Below, in pieces: positions 37,361 through 46,137 of a DNA stretch of 64,000 nt (its first letter is position 1; each line of letters opens with the position of its first letter). Where the stretch lies: assembly GCA_049840595.1 (NCBI GenBank), contig JASGKO010000029.1, forward strand, positions 62,001 to 126,000, given 5' to 3'. The notes beneath the pieces are model-generated. The model saw only the letters and a list, made by a program, of their open reading frames with translations. It was not told the DNA's origin and searched no databases. The DNA comes from JASGKO01 sp049840595. GTDB taxonomy: Bacteria > Verrucomicrobiota > Verrucomicrobiia > Chthoniobacterales > Chthoniobacteraceae. The translations under genes were made by a program, and so were the position numbers.

Positions 37361-37398
37361 GGCTCCCTGAAGAGTTTTTCGATCGTCTTCAGGGAGCC
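37361..37398. terminator. Strong hairpin between divergent genes
   Basis: GGCTCCCTGAAGA (37361-37373) and its exact reverse complement (37386-37398) form a 13-base-pair perfect stem with a 12-base loop. The right side is followed by TTTCAATTT, a weak T run. It lies between divergent cvfB-like and xylR-like starts, where no annotated transcript needs a terminator; it may end a small RNA or mask a regulatory site. Confidence 0.5.
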
Positions 37399-37531
37399 TT
37401 TCAATTTGGGGTTGTGGGGTATTTAGGGGGCCACGGTTAGCGAGATAAGCATCGAATATTTATTCAGTTGCGCGAGTCGTTTTGTGTAATATTTTGCGAA
37501 ACGTTTGTGACTTCTAGCGATACCCCTGATT

Positions 37532-38665
37532 ATGCGCTCAAAACCCCTCCCGTTTGGTAAGTCGTTGAAACACCGCCGCGTTCTCCTCGCCCAGTATTGG
37601 TGGGAGGATCTTGTGCTGCATGGAGTGGCCAATTACGCACGGGAGGCGAACTGGGTGCTCGATTGCCGTATGCGCTGGGCCCACGATCTCCCCACCGATT
37701 ACAGTGATTACGATGGTATTATTGCCTACCTCGGGGTGACGCATCCACGCCAGGACATCGTTGACTTCATTCAGAAGGCGAAAGTGCCGGTAGTTTACAC
37801 GCAGGCAGACGAGAACCCGCTCAATACGCCCAAGGTGATTGTCCCGCATGAAGAAATCGCCCACGCCGCCGCGAAGCATCTACTTTCCCTCGGGTTTCAA
37901 AATGTCGGGTTCGTGCAGTTCGAGCGTAACCTCTTTGAAGACCGCCGGGCGCAAAGTTTTCAAGAAATGGTGACCCAGGCTGGTGCTCAATTTCATCTCC
38001 TGCGGCGGAAAAACCTGACTGAAGCGCTAGCCTTGCTTCCAAAACCGATTGGGTTGATGGCGGCGAATGATCTGAACGCCCTGGAGGTAATCCGGGTGTG
38101 CCATGACGAAGGCTTTCGGGTGCCGGAAGATGTTGCCGTCGTGGGAGTTGACGATACGGCGATCGTCTGTGATCTAGCCACGGTTCCGCTCAGCAGCGTG
38201 AACTGCAATTACGAGGTACAGGGATACCAAGCTGCCGCGCTGCTGGACCGCATGATAAGCGGTGAAGCGGCCCCGAATGAGCCAATGATCGTTCATCCCA
38301 AGGGCACTACTGTGCGCCGCTCTACTGATACCATCGCAATCTCCGACTCCGATGCCGCGATGGCACTTCGATTTTTGCGCGATCACTACCGGGAACCCAT
38401 TTGCATCAAGCATCTTACGGCGGAATTGAAAGGATCGCTGAGACGGGTGCAGAAAGCGTTTCGCAATCAAGTTGGGCATACCATGACAGAAGAATTGGCG
38501 CGACTGAGAATCGATTACGCCAAACAATTACTCCGCGATACCAAAGTGAAAATCGAGACGGTGGCTCACGACGCCGGTTTTTCAAGCCGCTTCCATTTTG
38601 TTCGCTCTTTCCGGCGACTGACCAACGAGTCTCCCATGGCTTGGCGGCGCGCGGTCCGCAGTTAG
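37532..38665 (+). CDS. XylR-type AraC-family transcriptional regulator with LacI-like sensor domain
   Basis: A 377-residue protein of the XylR (xylose operon activator) architecture: an N-terminal periplasmic-binding-protein-like domain (RRVLLAQYWWEDLVLHGVANYAREANW, then VGFVQFERNLFEDRRAQSF and VPEDVAVVGVDDTAIVCDLA) and a C-terminal AraC double helix-turn-helix (LRRVQKAFRNQVGHTMTEELARLRIDYAKQLL, VAHDAGFSSRFHFVRSFRR). This type is greatly expanded in Verrucomicrobiota and controls sugar-use genes. No sugar operon lies directly downstream; the nearest carbohydrate gene is the GH35 enzyme 1.6 kb away. The ligand is unknown. Confidence 0.88.
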   Translation: MRSKPLPFGKSLKHRRVLLAQYWWEDLVLHGVANYAREANWVLDCRMRWAHDLPTDYSDYDGIIAYLGVTHPRQDIVDFIQKAKVPVVYTQADENPLNTPKVIVPHEEIAHAAAKHLLSLGFQNVGFVQFERNLFEDRRAQSFQEMVTQAGAQFHLLRRKNLTEALALLPKPIGLMAANDLNALEVIRVCHDEGFRVPEDVAVVGVDDTAIVCDLATVPLSSVNCNYEVQGYQAAALLDRMISGEAAPNEPMIVHPKGTTVRRSTDTIAISDSDAAMALRFLRDHYREPICIKHLTAELKGSLRRVQKAFRNQVGHTMTEELARLRIDYAKQLLRDTKVKIETVAHDAGFSSRFHFVRSFRRLTNESPMAWRRAVRS

Positions 38666-38743
38666 CCGTGAGCGGAAAAAGCGGGATCAATTGTGAATTT
38701 CTCACACGGCCTATTCGTCTGCACCTGCGAATAGATCGTGTTC

Positions 38744-40735
38744 ATGAAGTTTTCCAATTCAGATGGAAAAGGCCCCATTTTGGGCTTTATTATCGAAGTG
38801 TTTGCCAAGGTGTTTGATTTTCAACTGACCCCGCTGAGGGGACGGGCGGCTGCAGGATGGGCGATTTTTTGGTTTACCACTGCGTGTCTCATTACTGCGA
38901 TTCTCTGGAAGCCGGTAATGTATCTGGTTCCGTTTTTCCCGCTATTCGCTGCGATTACGATTACTGCGGCGCGTTCCGGGCCATGGTATGGGATGGCATG
39001 CGTTTTGTTGGGGGTATCTGGCTTTTGGCTGGTTGGGGCGATTCCGAGTAGCGAGATTTTCATTCGCGGTCTTAGCCTGATCATCAACTCGGCACTGGTT
39101 ATCTGGCTGGGAGCGAGGCTGCGAAAAGGTCGTGCGGATAGCGATGCCGATCGGGCCGGTATCAGCGAAGCGGTACCAGATTTTATCTGGTCTTGTGATG
39201 AACTGGGGCAGCTCACCTACGCGAACCAACGCTGTCTCGATTTTCATCGAACCACTCCCGAAGAGGTTCGAATTAACGGCTGGCAGAAGCTGGTGGCAGA
39301 GAGTGATATCCCACTGCTGGCCCAGGTATTTGCCGATGCCACGCAGGAGGCTCGGGCCTTTGAGGTTGAGGCTCGCTCAGTGGCGCACGATGGTGAGGTG
39401 CGCTGGTTTCTGCACCGCGGGGTGCCGATCAAAAAAAGCAACGGTGAGATTCTTCGCTGGATTGGGACGAGCACCGATATTCACCAACGCAAACTGGTGG
39501 AAATGGAGCGTGAAAAACTGCTGCTTGCTGAGCGTCTGGCCCGCAGCCAGGCGGAGGCCGCCGGGCGGATCAAAGATGAATTCCTCGGAACACTTTCCCA
39601 CGAACTTCGGACTCCGCTTACGGCGATTGTGGGCTGGGTGCACATTTTTCAAAACGAGACGGTATCTACCGATGATTTCAAGGAAGGCGTCAGCGTTATC
39701 GATCGAAACTGCCGCGCGCAGATTCATCTGATCGAGGATCTATTGGACATGAGCCGCATTATCACCGGGAAAATCCGGCTGGATGTGCAACTGGTGGATT
39801 TACCGCCCGTCGTGCGGGCGGCGATGGAGTCGGTGCAACCTTCGGCGGATGCTCGAGGAGTGGAATTGGTCAGCGTTATCGACACGGAGAATACTACTGT
39901 GCGAGGTGATCCTGGCCGCATCCAGCAGATTGTCTGGAACCTGCTCAGCAACGCGGTGAAATTTACCCCGCGTGGTGGGCGTGTAGAGATCTTAGTTCAT
40001 CGTGTGCGGTCGAATATCGAGATTTCTGTCAGCGATACCGGTATTGGGATTTCCAATGAGTTTCTGCCCTATATTTTTGAGCGTTTTCGGCAGGCCGATT
40101 CCTCCACTACCCGCGAGTATGAAGGCCTGGGGCTCGGACTTTCGATTGTGAAACAGCTCGTGGAATTGCAGGGAGGCAGCGTCACTGCCCGCAGCGAAGG
40201 CAAAGGGAAGGGGAGCAATTTCCTCGTTTCATTCCCCATGCCAGCCGTTTTGCTCAAGGAAGTCACGTATGCGACGAATCCGCCTCAAAATGGTGCGGTC
40301 GATGGAACGCATGCCCCCCGGGCGACGGAACTACAGGGCATCCGGGTATTGGTGGTGGATGATGAACCCGATTCCCGCGATGTGGTGCGACGAATTCTCA
40401 GTCGCAGCGGTGCGACGGTGGCCATGGCCAGTTCCGCAGCAGAGGCCTTGGATGAGCTCCAGCATACTCGCTACCACACGATTATTAGCGATATTGGCAT
40501 GCCCGAGATGGATGGCTATGAATTGATCCGGAAAATTCGCGCCCTCACCCCTGATCAAGGCAGCCAGACTCCTGCAATTGCCCTTACAGCCTTTGCCCAT
40601 GCGGACGATCGACGCCGGGCGATCCAGGCTGGCTACGATGTCTTTGTCTCCAAACCCGTGGACCCGGCGGAATTGACGGTGGTCGTGGATCGCTGTGCCA
40701 GCCGGGCCAATCTGGACCGCGAAATCGTGACCTAA
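38744..40735 (+). CDS. Hybrid histidine kinase with membrane, PAS and receiver domains
   Basis: A 663-residue kinase. About four N-terminal helices (FFPLFAAITITAARSGPWYG region, DUF4118-like) are followed by a PAS domain with PAC (VRWFLHRGVPIKKSNGEILRWIGTSTD), HisKA with the phosphoacceptor His in LGTLSHELRTPLTAI, HATPase (WNLLSNAVKFTPRGG, GLGLGLSIVKQL) and a receiver at the C terminus (VLVVDDEPDSRDV with Asp in ISDIGMPEMDG). All catalytic residues look intact. No output protein or phosphotransfer protein is adjacent. ATG 38744 is used; a GTG two codons upstream is also possible. A hairpin terminator follows directly. Confidence 0.9.
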   Translation: MKFSNSDGKGPILGFIIEVFAKVFDFQLTPLRGRAAAGWAIFWFTTACLITAILWKPVMYLVPFFPLFAAITITAARSGPWYGMACVLLGVSGFWLVGAIPSSEIFIRGLSLIINSALVIWLGARLRKGRADSDADRAGISEAVPDFIWSCDELGQLTYANQRCLDFHRTTPEEVRINGWQKLVAESDIPLLAQVFADATQEARAFEVEARSVAHDGEVRWFLHRGVPIKKSNGEILRWIGTSTDIHQRKLVEMEREKLLLAERLARSQAEAAGRIKDEFLGTLSHELRTPLTAIVGWVHIFQNETVSTDDFKEGVSVIDRNCRAQIHLIEDLLDMSRIITGKIRLDVQLVDLPPVVRAAMESVQPSADARGVELVSVIDTENTTVRGDPGRIQQIVWNLLSNAVKFTPRGGRVEILVHRVRSNIEISVSDTGIGISNEFLPYIFERFRQADSSTTREYEGLGLGLSIVKQLVELQGGSVTARSEGKGKGSNFLVSFPMPAVLLKEVTYATNPPQNGAVDGTHAPRATELQGIRVLVVDDEPDSRDVVRRILSRSGATVAMASSAAEALDELQHTRYHTIISDIGMPEMDGYELIRKIRALTPDQGSQTPAIALTAFAHADDRRRAIQAGYDVFVSKPVDPAELTVVVDRCASRANLDREIVT

Positions 40736-40741
40736 TAAATT

Positions 40742-40768
40742 AGCTTCTTCAAGAAGCTTGTCTTTTTT
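40742..40768 (+). terminator. Rho-independent terminator after the hybrid kinase
   Basis: AGCTTC-TTCAA-GAAGCT forms a short stem, followed by TGTCTTTTTT on the + strand. It begins seven bases after the kinase stop, in the expected place and orientation. Confidence 0.65.
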
Positions 40769-40834
40769 ATCAACCCTTGTTACTAATTGGTGAATGGTTT
40801 CACGCGGTCGGCTGGCCGCTTATTTTTCATTGCC

Positions 40835-41884
40835 ATGAAACAATCATACTCTCGTCTCTCGACGATCTTTCGCGCTTTGCGATTTGTTCCGGTGTTGAGC
40901 TTCTTCTTAATGGTCGTTCCCAGTTCAACTCATGCCCTCACCATCTCTCTCGATGGCAAGGCTTTCAAAAACGGTCAGCAAGTTACCGGCTCCAGTTCTC
41001 CTCTGGCGGCGGCGACTTTATACAATGCCGATCTTACGTTGACCATGACCGGCACCGGGGTCTTTGCCAATTTCCTCGGAAACTCTGCCGTGGATATCTC
41101 CACGGTCCTGCCCTCCTACATCGGCAACGTGGCTGCCGCGGATACGCTCAACCACACGTTCTACAATCCTGGTGGCGCCCTTCCGGCGACCCTCGCCAAA
41201 GGCCCTGCCTATCAGTATTTCTACCACCTTCTTTCCAGTAATCCGACTACTGGGACATACATCTACCTGCGGGTTTTGCTCAAAGGGATTTTTGATTTGA
41301 GTGTGGACGCCAGTGGCAAGTTCACCGTGCAGGTGAAAAATGTCACGCTCAAGGCGGTAAAGCTGAAATATGTGAAAACCGTCTTGAAGAGCACGGTCTT
41401 CCTGCCGATCACGGCGAAAGATGCGCAGCGGCACGCTCACCGTAGCGCCCTCCATCGCCCCCTCAAGCAGCGCGCAGCCCGATATTATGCTGCTGTTTAA
41501 TAAGTACCTCGTCTTTGGCAACGATCAGTATTCGACCACCTCTCCGGGGGCCTATCCTCCCAATTATGTGCCCCTGAAAAAGGGCCATAGCCGCGTCTTC
41601 CAGTTCATCCTGCAAAACGATGGCCCCAGCACAGATGACTTCACGGTGGCTCCTGGGACGCCACCCACCGGCTTCACTTTCAGCGTCACCGATCCTACCA
41701 ACAGCAACGCGGACGCTACCACGGAGACCTTTACCCTTGACCCTGGCGCGACGCATCTTGTCCAGATGAAGGTGTCGGTCACCAACAGCGCCGGCGGTGG
41801 CTACCTGCAAATGCCGCTTTCCATGAAACGAAAGTCGGATTCGTCCGTAGTGGACTGGGCGGCCGCTCGGTGTTTGTTCATTAG
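40835..41884 (+). CDS. Secreted hypothetical protein (two apparent frameshifts)
   Basis: A signal peptide (MKQSYSRLSTIFRAL..., ending SSTHALT) is followed by beta-rich, Thr/Ser/Asn-rich sequence such as LTISLDGKAFKNGQQV and TLTMTGTGVFANFLG. The frame breaks near 41420, where one extra G is likely; the next frame continues SGTLTVAPSIAP and then a domain with RVFQFILQNDGPSTDDFTVAPGTPP and DPGATHLVQMKVSVTNSA, resembling an immunoglobulin-like or NPCBM-type extracellular module. After SDSSVVD a missing base near 41855 would give VGGRSVFVH and a stop at 41882-41884. The second correction is less certain. The exported protein has no recognised family; 41885 onward belongs to the next gene. Confidence 0.6.
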
Positions 41885-41889
41885 CCAGC

Positions 41890-42102
41890 ATGCAAGAAAT
41901 CGGAAAACTCATTTGCCTCGGCGGTCTGGGGCTTGCCTTCATCGGCTTCGTGCTTTGGAAGCTGGGCGACAAACTGCCGCTGGGGCGCCTCCCCGGCGAC
42001 CTCGCCATTCAGAAGCCGGGTTACGGAGTCTATTTTCCCATTACGACCTGCATCGTCATCAGCCTCGTGCTCACGCTCATCTCGTGGCTGATGCGGCGGT
42101 AG
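41890..42102 (+). CDS. DUF2905 family small membrane protein
   Basis: Seventy residues with two membrane helices separated by the family signature: LGLAFIGFVLWKLGDKLPLGRLPGDLAIQKPGYGVYFPITTCI, of which GRLPGD and the YFPI(T) motif are the diagnostic parts. The function is unknown. It starts five bases after the inferred stop of the secreted protein and converges on the FHA-cyclase gene. Confidence 0.88.
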   Translation: MQEIGKLICLGGLGLAFIGFVLWKLGDKLPLGRLPGDLAIQKPGYGVYFPITTCIVISLVLTLISWLMRR

Positions 42103-42112
42103 GCACCCTTGA

Positions 42113-43021
42113 TTAAGCGATTCCGTAAACGCGCACCGGCTGGCGCTTGCCTTTCAGCTCGTGCTCGCCCAGATCGACGAGAGACGGCGACTCCGGGAGA
42201 TTGTCGCGGAAGTCCTGCGAGAAAATGAGCGAGTGCCCCACCGCCTTGCTGGTGGCTTCGAGGCGAAAGACCGTATTCACCGCATCGCCAATGATCGTCG
42301 CATCGCGCTGCGCCACCACGCCGATATTGCCACAGGTGACCCGGCCATGATGCAAGGCGACGGTGATCCGAAAGGGGGTGTCGAACCCCACCCACGTGAG
42401 CCCATTCGCAAGATCGAGCAGGCGGCGTCCCACATCCAGCGCGATCTCCGATTCGGTCGGCCGCCCCTCGCGCTCGGGCCAGTAGGCCAGCATCGCGTCG
42501 CCGATGAACTTGTCGATCGTGCCATTGGTTTGATGCACCAGATTGCTCGCCTCGCGAAACCAGCTGCCCAAAAACTGCGCCAGCGCGGGCGGGGTGATTT
42601 TTTCCGACATCGTGCTGAAGCCGCGGATGTCGCACACCAGCAGCGAGACCTTCCGCACATCCGGCACCGCATCCACATTCGTCGCGGCCAGCGTCATTTC
42701 CGCATGGCCATCGTCGGCCAGGTCGTCATCTTGAACGAAAGTGATTTCCGCATTCGCAATCCGAATGACCGTGCCGTTTTCCAGCGTAAAGGGCAGCACC
42801 ACGCGCTCGTCATTCACATACGTTCCGTTGCGGCTCCCGAGGTCCATGATCTGATATTGAAACCCGTTGTGGCACCGGATCACCGCATGCTGTCGCGAGG
42901 CATGCTGGCTGGTCGCGAGCGCAATGGTATTGTCGCTGGTCCGACCAATCGAGGCCGTATTGCCAATCGGCACTTCATACGGCGGCTGACCAGGAAGATT
43001 AACGAGAAGTTTCGCAGGCAT
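42113..43021 (-). CDS. FHA domain - class III adenylate/guanylate cyclase fusion
   Basis: A 302-residue cytoplasmic protein. Residues about 5-95 are an FHA phosphothreonine-binding domain (SIGRTSDNTIALA, SRQHAVIR, LGSRNGTYVND). Residues about 125-300 are a class III nucleotide cyclase catalytic domain: SLLVCDIRGFSTMSE with the first metal Asp, TIDKFIGDAMLAYW with the second, HHGRVTCGNIG and IIGDAVNTVFRLE with the transition-state Asn and Arg. It appears active and makes cAMP or cGMP when homodimeric, with FHA linking it to Ser/Thr kinase signalling. No kinase gene is nearby. The start MPAKLLVNL is preferred over an ATG seven codons upstream. Confidence 0.88.
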   Translation of the reverse strand: MPAKLLVNLPGQPPYEVPIGNTASIGRTSDNTIALATSQHASRQHAVIRCHNGFQYQIMDLGSRNGTYVNDERVVLPFTLENGTVIRIANAEITFVQDDDLADDGHAEMTLAATNVDAVPDVRKVSLLVCDIRGFSTMSEKITPPALAQFLGSWFREASNLVHQTNGTIDKFIGDAMLAYWPEREGRPTESEIALDVGRRLLDLANGLTWVGFDTPFRITVALHHGRVTCGNIGVVAQRDATIIGDAVNTVFRLEATSKAVGHSLIFSQDFRDNLPESPSLVDLGEHELKGKRQPVRVYGIA

Positions 43022-43036
43022 GAGACGTTGAAAATG

Positions 43037-43068
43037 AAGCAAGTTGCGGGCGCAAAGTCAGCAAAAAC
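43037..43068 (+). repeat. 32-base direct repeat, copy 1
   Basis: This copy matches 44055-44086 at 30 of 32 positions. It ends at the stop codon of the leftward PEP-CTERM gene, so the pair brackets that gene and its upstream region. Confidence 0.6.
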
Positions 43069-43964
43069 TACGATCGATCAGGCAGTCGTCGCCGGTGAAA
43101 TTTTCGAGCGGCTGGAATGCCAGCCAGCCAGGTGAAAGCGGCAGCCAGCAGCATGGTGGTGGAAGGCTCCGGAACCGACCGGACGAACTGAATATCCAGC
43201 GGATTGCTCAGGGATAAACCTCCCACCAATTGCGCCGTTCCGTCCTGGAGGTTAATGGTATAAAGGCCCTTGGCGAGGCCGCCCGTGCTGACCGTGCCTC
43301 CGTTCGACACCCCGTAGAGGGTAGCGGTTACGGGGTCGAAACTTAGCCCGTTGAATCCAAGGGTTGAAACTTGGGAAATTACACTTCCGGTCGCAGGGTT
43401 GAGGGCGTAGATGCCCCCGTTCTGCGCATTGGAACCATAAAGAACATGGGTAACCGGATTGAATGAAAGACCGCTAATGGTGTATCCGGGGGAACCAATG
43501 GCAGTCGCAGCCCCCGTTGTTGGGTTGATTTGGTAAAGCATCGGGTTCGCGGTAGTCCCGTAGGCTCCATACAGTTTGTTCGTCATCGAGTCGAATGCGA
43601 GAGCTTGGAAGTAAGCCGGGGTAAGACCAAAGGAGCCGAAAGAGCCCACCAAGGTCGCGGCACCAGTCGCTCGATTAATCTGGTAGAGACTGTTGGTCGT
43701 GGTGTCGCTGCCAAACAAAACATCGTGGTTTGGATCGTAAGCCAGTCCCCCCATCGTGCCATCCACTCCATAGTTGCCTACCAGGGTTGATCCGGCGGTC
43801 GTCTTGTCGAGTGTGAAAAGTTGCTTTGTAATAGTGTCCGAGGCGTAGAGAGTCCATTGCGCCTTTGCCGTGATGGAGCTGACTAAAAGCGCAGCCGCGA
43901 ATATCAGTCCGGTGGCATCATTGGTAAAGAACGCTGAGAGACGTTTTTTCGACGCTGTATTCAT
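43068..43964 (-). CDS. PEP-CTERM sorting-domain protein with beta-propeller-like repeats
   Basis: A 298-residue exported protein. A signal peptide (ending ITAKAQ) precedes propeller-like repeats of about 40 residues, each with a motif like YDPNHDVLFGSDTTTNSLYQINRATG or FNPVTHVLYGSNAQNGGIYALNPATG. The C terminus is a classical PEP-CTERM signal: VPEPST, then a hydrophobic helix and a basic tail (HRRR). Such proteins are sorted by an exosortase to the outer surface or exopolysaccharide in Gram-negative biofilm formers; no exosortase gene is in this window. The start MNTASKK is preferred over an ATG eight codons upstream. Confidence 0.85.
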   Translation of the reverse strand: MNTASKKRLSAFFTNDATGLIFAAALLVSSITAKAQWTLYASDTITKQLFTLDKTTAGSTLVGNYGVDGTMGGLAYDPNHDVLFGSDTTTNSLYQINRATGAATLVGSFGSFGLTPAYFQALAFDSMTNKLYGAYGTTANPMLYQINPTTGAATAIGSPGYTISGLSFNPVTHVLYGSNAQNGGIYALNPATGSVISQVSTLGFNGLSFDPVTATLYGVSNGGTVSTGGLAKGLYTINLQDGTAQLVGGLSLSNPLDIQFVRSVPEPSTTMLLAAAFTWLAGIPAARKFHRRRLPDRS

Positions 43965-44054
43965 GTGAGTTACGGACCCTTTATTCAAAGATGATCAAAC
44001 CGCCAAAGCTGCGCCACTGACGACGCCAGCGCTGAGTTAAGCGCGAATGAAATC

Positions 44055-44086
44055 AAGCAAGTTGCGGACGTAAAGTCAGCAAAAAC
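44055..44086 (+). repeat. 32-base direct repeat, copy 2
   Basis: Second copy of the repeat at 43037-43068, 1018 bases away in the same orientation, about 90 bases upstream of the PEP-CTERM start. The surrounding 43965-44436 contains no gene. Confidence 0.6.
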
Positions 44087-44257
44087 CCGCTCCGGCCAAG
44101 ATCGAGGAAGCCTGTCATCGAGCCATGATGAGAAAACGGTGAACGTTCCGGAAAGATCAGGATTGGTCGGGGCCGTATTCGCCGTGACCGTGACGGTCCG
44201 GGATGACGGCGGTGCCTTCGAGATAGAGGCCGGCAGCTTTGCCCGCCTGGTTTCCAC

Positions 44258-44385
44258 CTCGTAACCAAGCTCCAGCTTGGTGATGCCGATCTCCGCGAGG
44301 CTCCAGCCTCGTCCCGCGCTCACCCGCGCGAGGCCGGAGCCTCGGCAGACCTTGGTGCGCGCCCAAGCTGGAGCTTGGGTGCGAG
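44258..44385. repeat. Cluster of four palindromic repeats
   Basis: Four palindromes follow one another: 44264-44281 (ACCAAGCT-CC-AGCTTGGT, same core as 12444-12467), 44296-44311 (CGAGGCT-CC-AGCCTCG), 44329-44344 (CGAGGC-CGGA-GCCTCG) and 44362-44379 (CCCAAGCT-GG-AGCTTGGG). They lie in a gene-free interval directly before the TPR gene and look like a REP/BIME-type intergenic element. Confidence 0.6.
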
Positions 44386-44436
44386 GGAAAGAAAATATCT
44401 TTTCCAGGCCATCTGCGCCGGGCATCATGCGCGACC

Positions 44437-46137
44437 ATGGCGAATGGCTATGATTCCGCGCAGCAGATTGCAGACTGGTTGAAGGGGCAGTGGCAGAATC
44501 ATCCAACGCTTTCTCTGTCCACCCCGGTGATCGTAATTGCCGCCGTGGCACTATTCACGGAACTGGGAAAGCAGCTTATCGCCATCGGGCTTCAAATTCC
44601 CAAAGCCATTTGGACCAGGCTTTTTCCGGGGAAGGAAAAGAAGTCCGACGAAATGACGTTCGCGGAGAAATTGCTGATTGATCGGGACAAAGAACGCGAG
44701 TTTACGAAGGAGTTGCTGCAAAAGCTGTTGCCTTCCCAGGGCAGTCCCCAGGTCGGATCAGCGCAGCCTGCGCTTGAAGACGCGGAAGCCAATCGTCAGC
44801 GGCTCATTCGGGAAATCGCGCCGCATTATCAGCTCACGGCGGAGCAGGTCAATGAACGCCTGGCCGCAAACGCGGACGCGGCGATTGCCGATCCCCATCT
44901 CGATGTCGAGGAAAAGGCCGGGAGCCTGCTCGCGGCCGGTCGTTTTGAGGAAGCCATTCAGCGCTACGACCAGGCCATTTATGAATCCGCCTCCCAATCC
45001 CGTGCCTTACTGAAGGCCAAGGGCGACGCCTGCTACGCCGCGTTTCGCTTTGAGGAAGCCATCGCCGCCTATCGCAGCGCCCTTGCGCTCTGTGATGAAA
45101 AGGCCGCCCCTTTGGAATGGACTAAATCTGCCAATACGCTAGCCAAGGTTCTCTTCGAGAGCGCCCGGTTTGCCGAGGTTGAGCCACTCTGGTGTAGGAT
45201 GCTGGCCATTCGGGAGAAAGAATGCGGCGCTCATGCCCCGGAAACCGCAGTGGCTCTCAACAACCTCGCTTTGTTGCTGCAAGATACGAACCGGCATGAA
45301 GAAGCGGAGCCGCTGATGAGGCGAGCGCTTGGGATTGATGAGAAAAGCTACGGGCCCGAGCACCCGGCTGTGGGGCGTGATCTCAACAACCTTGCTTCGT
45401 TGCTGCAGGCGACGAACCGGCTTGGAGAAGCGGAGCCGCTGATGAGGCGAGCGCTTGGAATTGATGAAAAAAGCTACGGGCCTGAGCACCCGAGGGTGGC
45501 AACGCAACTCAACAACCTCGCTTCGTTGCTAAAAGAGACGAACCGGCTTGGAGAAGCGGGGCCGCTGATGAGGCGGGCGTTGGCGATTGATGAGAAAAGC
45601 TACGGGGCTGAGCACCCGAGGGTGGCGATTGATCTCAACAACCTTGCGCAGTTGCTGCAAGATACGAACCGGTATGAAGAAGCGGAGCTGCTGATGAGGC
45701 GTGCGCTTGGGATTGATGAGAAAAGCTACGGGCTCGAGCACCCGGCTGTGGCGACTAAACTCAACAACCTTGCGCAGTTGCTGCAAGCGACGAACCGGCT
45801 TGGAGAAGCGGAGCCGCTGATGAGGCGAGCGCTTGGGATTGATGAGAAAAGCTACGGGCCCGAGCACCCGGCTGTGGCGATTCGTCTCAACAACCTCGCT
45901 TTGTTGCTGAAAGAGACGAGCCGACCTAGAGAAGCGGAGCCGCTGATGAGGCGGGCGCTGAAAATTTTCACCCTTTTCAAAATTCGCACCGGCCATGAGC
46001 ATCCGTATTTCCGCACAGTCTTGGGAAATTACGTCGGACTGCTCAAAGCGATGGGCTGGGAGGAGGGAAGGATCAAGGAAGAACTCAAAAAGATAGTCGA
46101 AGAGGCGTCGCTGCAGAGTGAATCTCCTGGAAAGTAG
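44437..46137 (+). CDS. Membrane-anchored TPR (kinesin-light-chain type) protein
   Basis: A 566-residue protein with one N-terminal hydrophobic segment (LSLSTPVIVIAAVALFTELGKQLIAIG), a charged coiled-coil linker, two canonical TPRs and then six 42-residue TPR_10/12 units of the form LNNLA.LL..TNR..EAEPLMRRAL.IDEKSYG.EHP. The C terminus returns to less regular helices. Kinesin-light-chain-type repeats bind protein partners. The units are nearly identical in DNA as well as protein, so the array is young and its copy number may vary. No enzymatic domain is seen, and no partner gene is adjacent. Confidence 0.85.
   Translation: MANGYDSAQQIADWLKGQWQNHPTLSLSTPVIVIAAVALFTELGKQLIAIGLQIPKAIWTRLFPGKEKKSDEMTFAEKLLIDRDKEREFTKELLQKLLPSQGSPQVGSAQPALEDAEANRQRLIREIAPHYQLTAEQVNERLAANADAAIADPHLDVEEKAGSLLAAGRFEEAIQRYDQAIYESASQSRALLKAKGDACYAAFRFEEAIAAYRSALALCDEKAAPLEWTKSANTLAKVLFESARFAEVEPLWCRMLAIREKECGAHAPETAVALNNLALLLQDTNRHEEAEPLMRRALGIDEKSYGPEHPAVGRDLNNLASLLQATNRLGEAEPLMRRALGIDEKSYGPEHPRVATQLNNLASLLKETNRLGEAGPLMRRALAIDEKSYGAEHPRVAIDLNNLAQLLQDTNRYEEAELLMRRALGIDEKSYGLEHPAVATKLNNLAQLLQATNRLGEAEPLMRRALGIDEKSYGPEHPAVAIRLNNLALLLKETSRPREAEPLMRRALKIFTLFKIRTGHEHPYFRTVLGNYVGLLKAMGWEEGRIKEELKKIVEEASLQSESPGK
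45241..46005 (+). repeat. Tandem array of six 126-base units inside the TPR gene
   Basis: Units begin at 45241, 45367, 45493, 45619, 45745 and 45871. The segment coding PLMRRALGIDEKSYG is almost unchanged between units; variation is concentrated in a few codons at the repeat start and in the TNRxxEA region. The last unit diverges at its end. Confidence 0.8.

Noticed and set aside
45241..46005. Possible CRISPR-like array
   Set aside because: The 126-base periodicity is in frame with 42-residue TPR units in an open gene, and there are no unique spacers.
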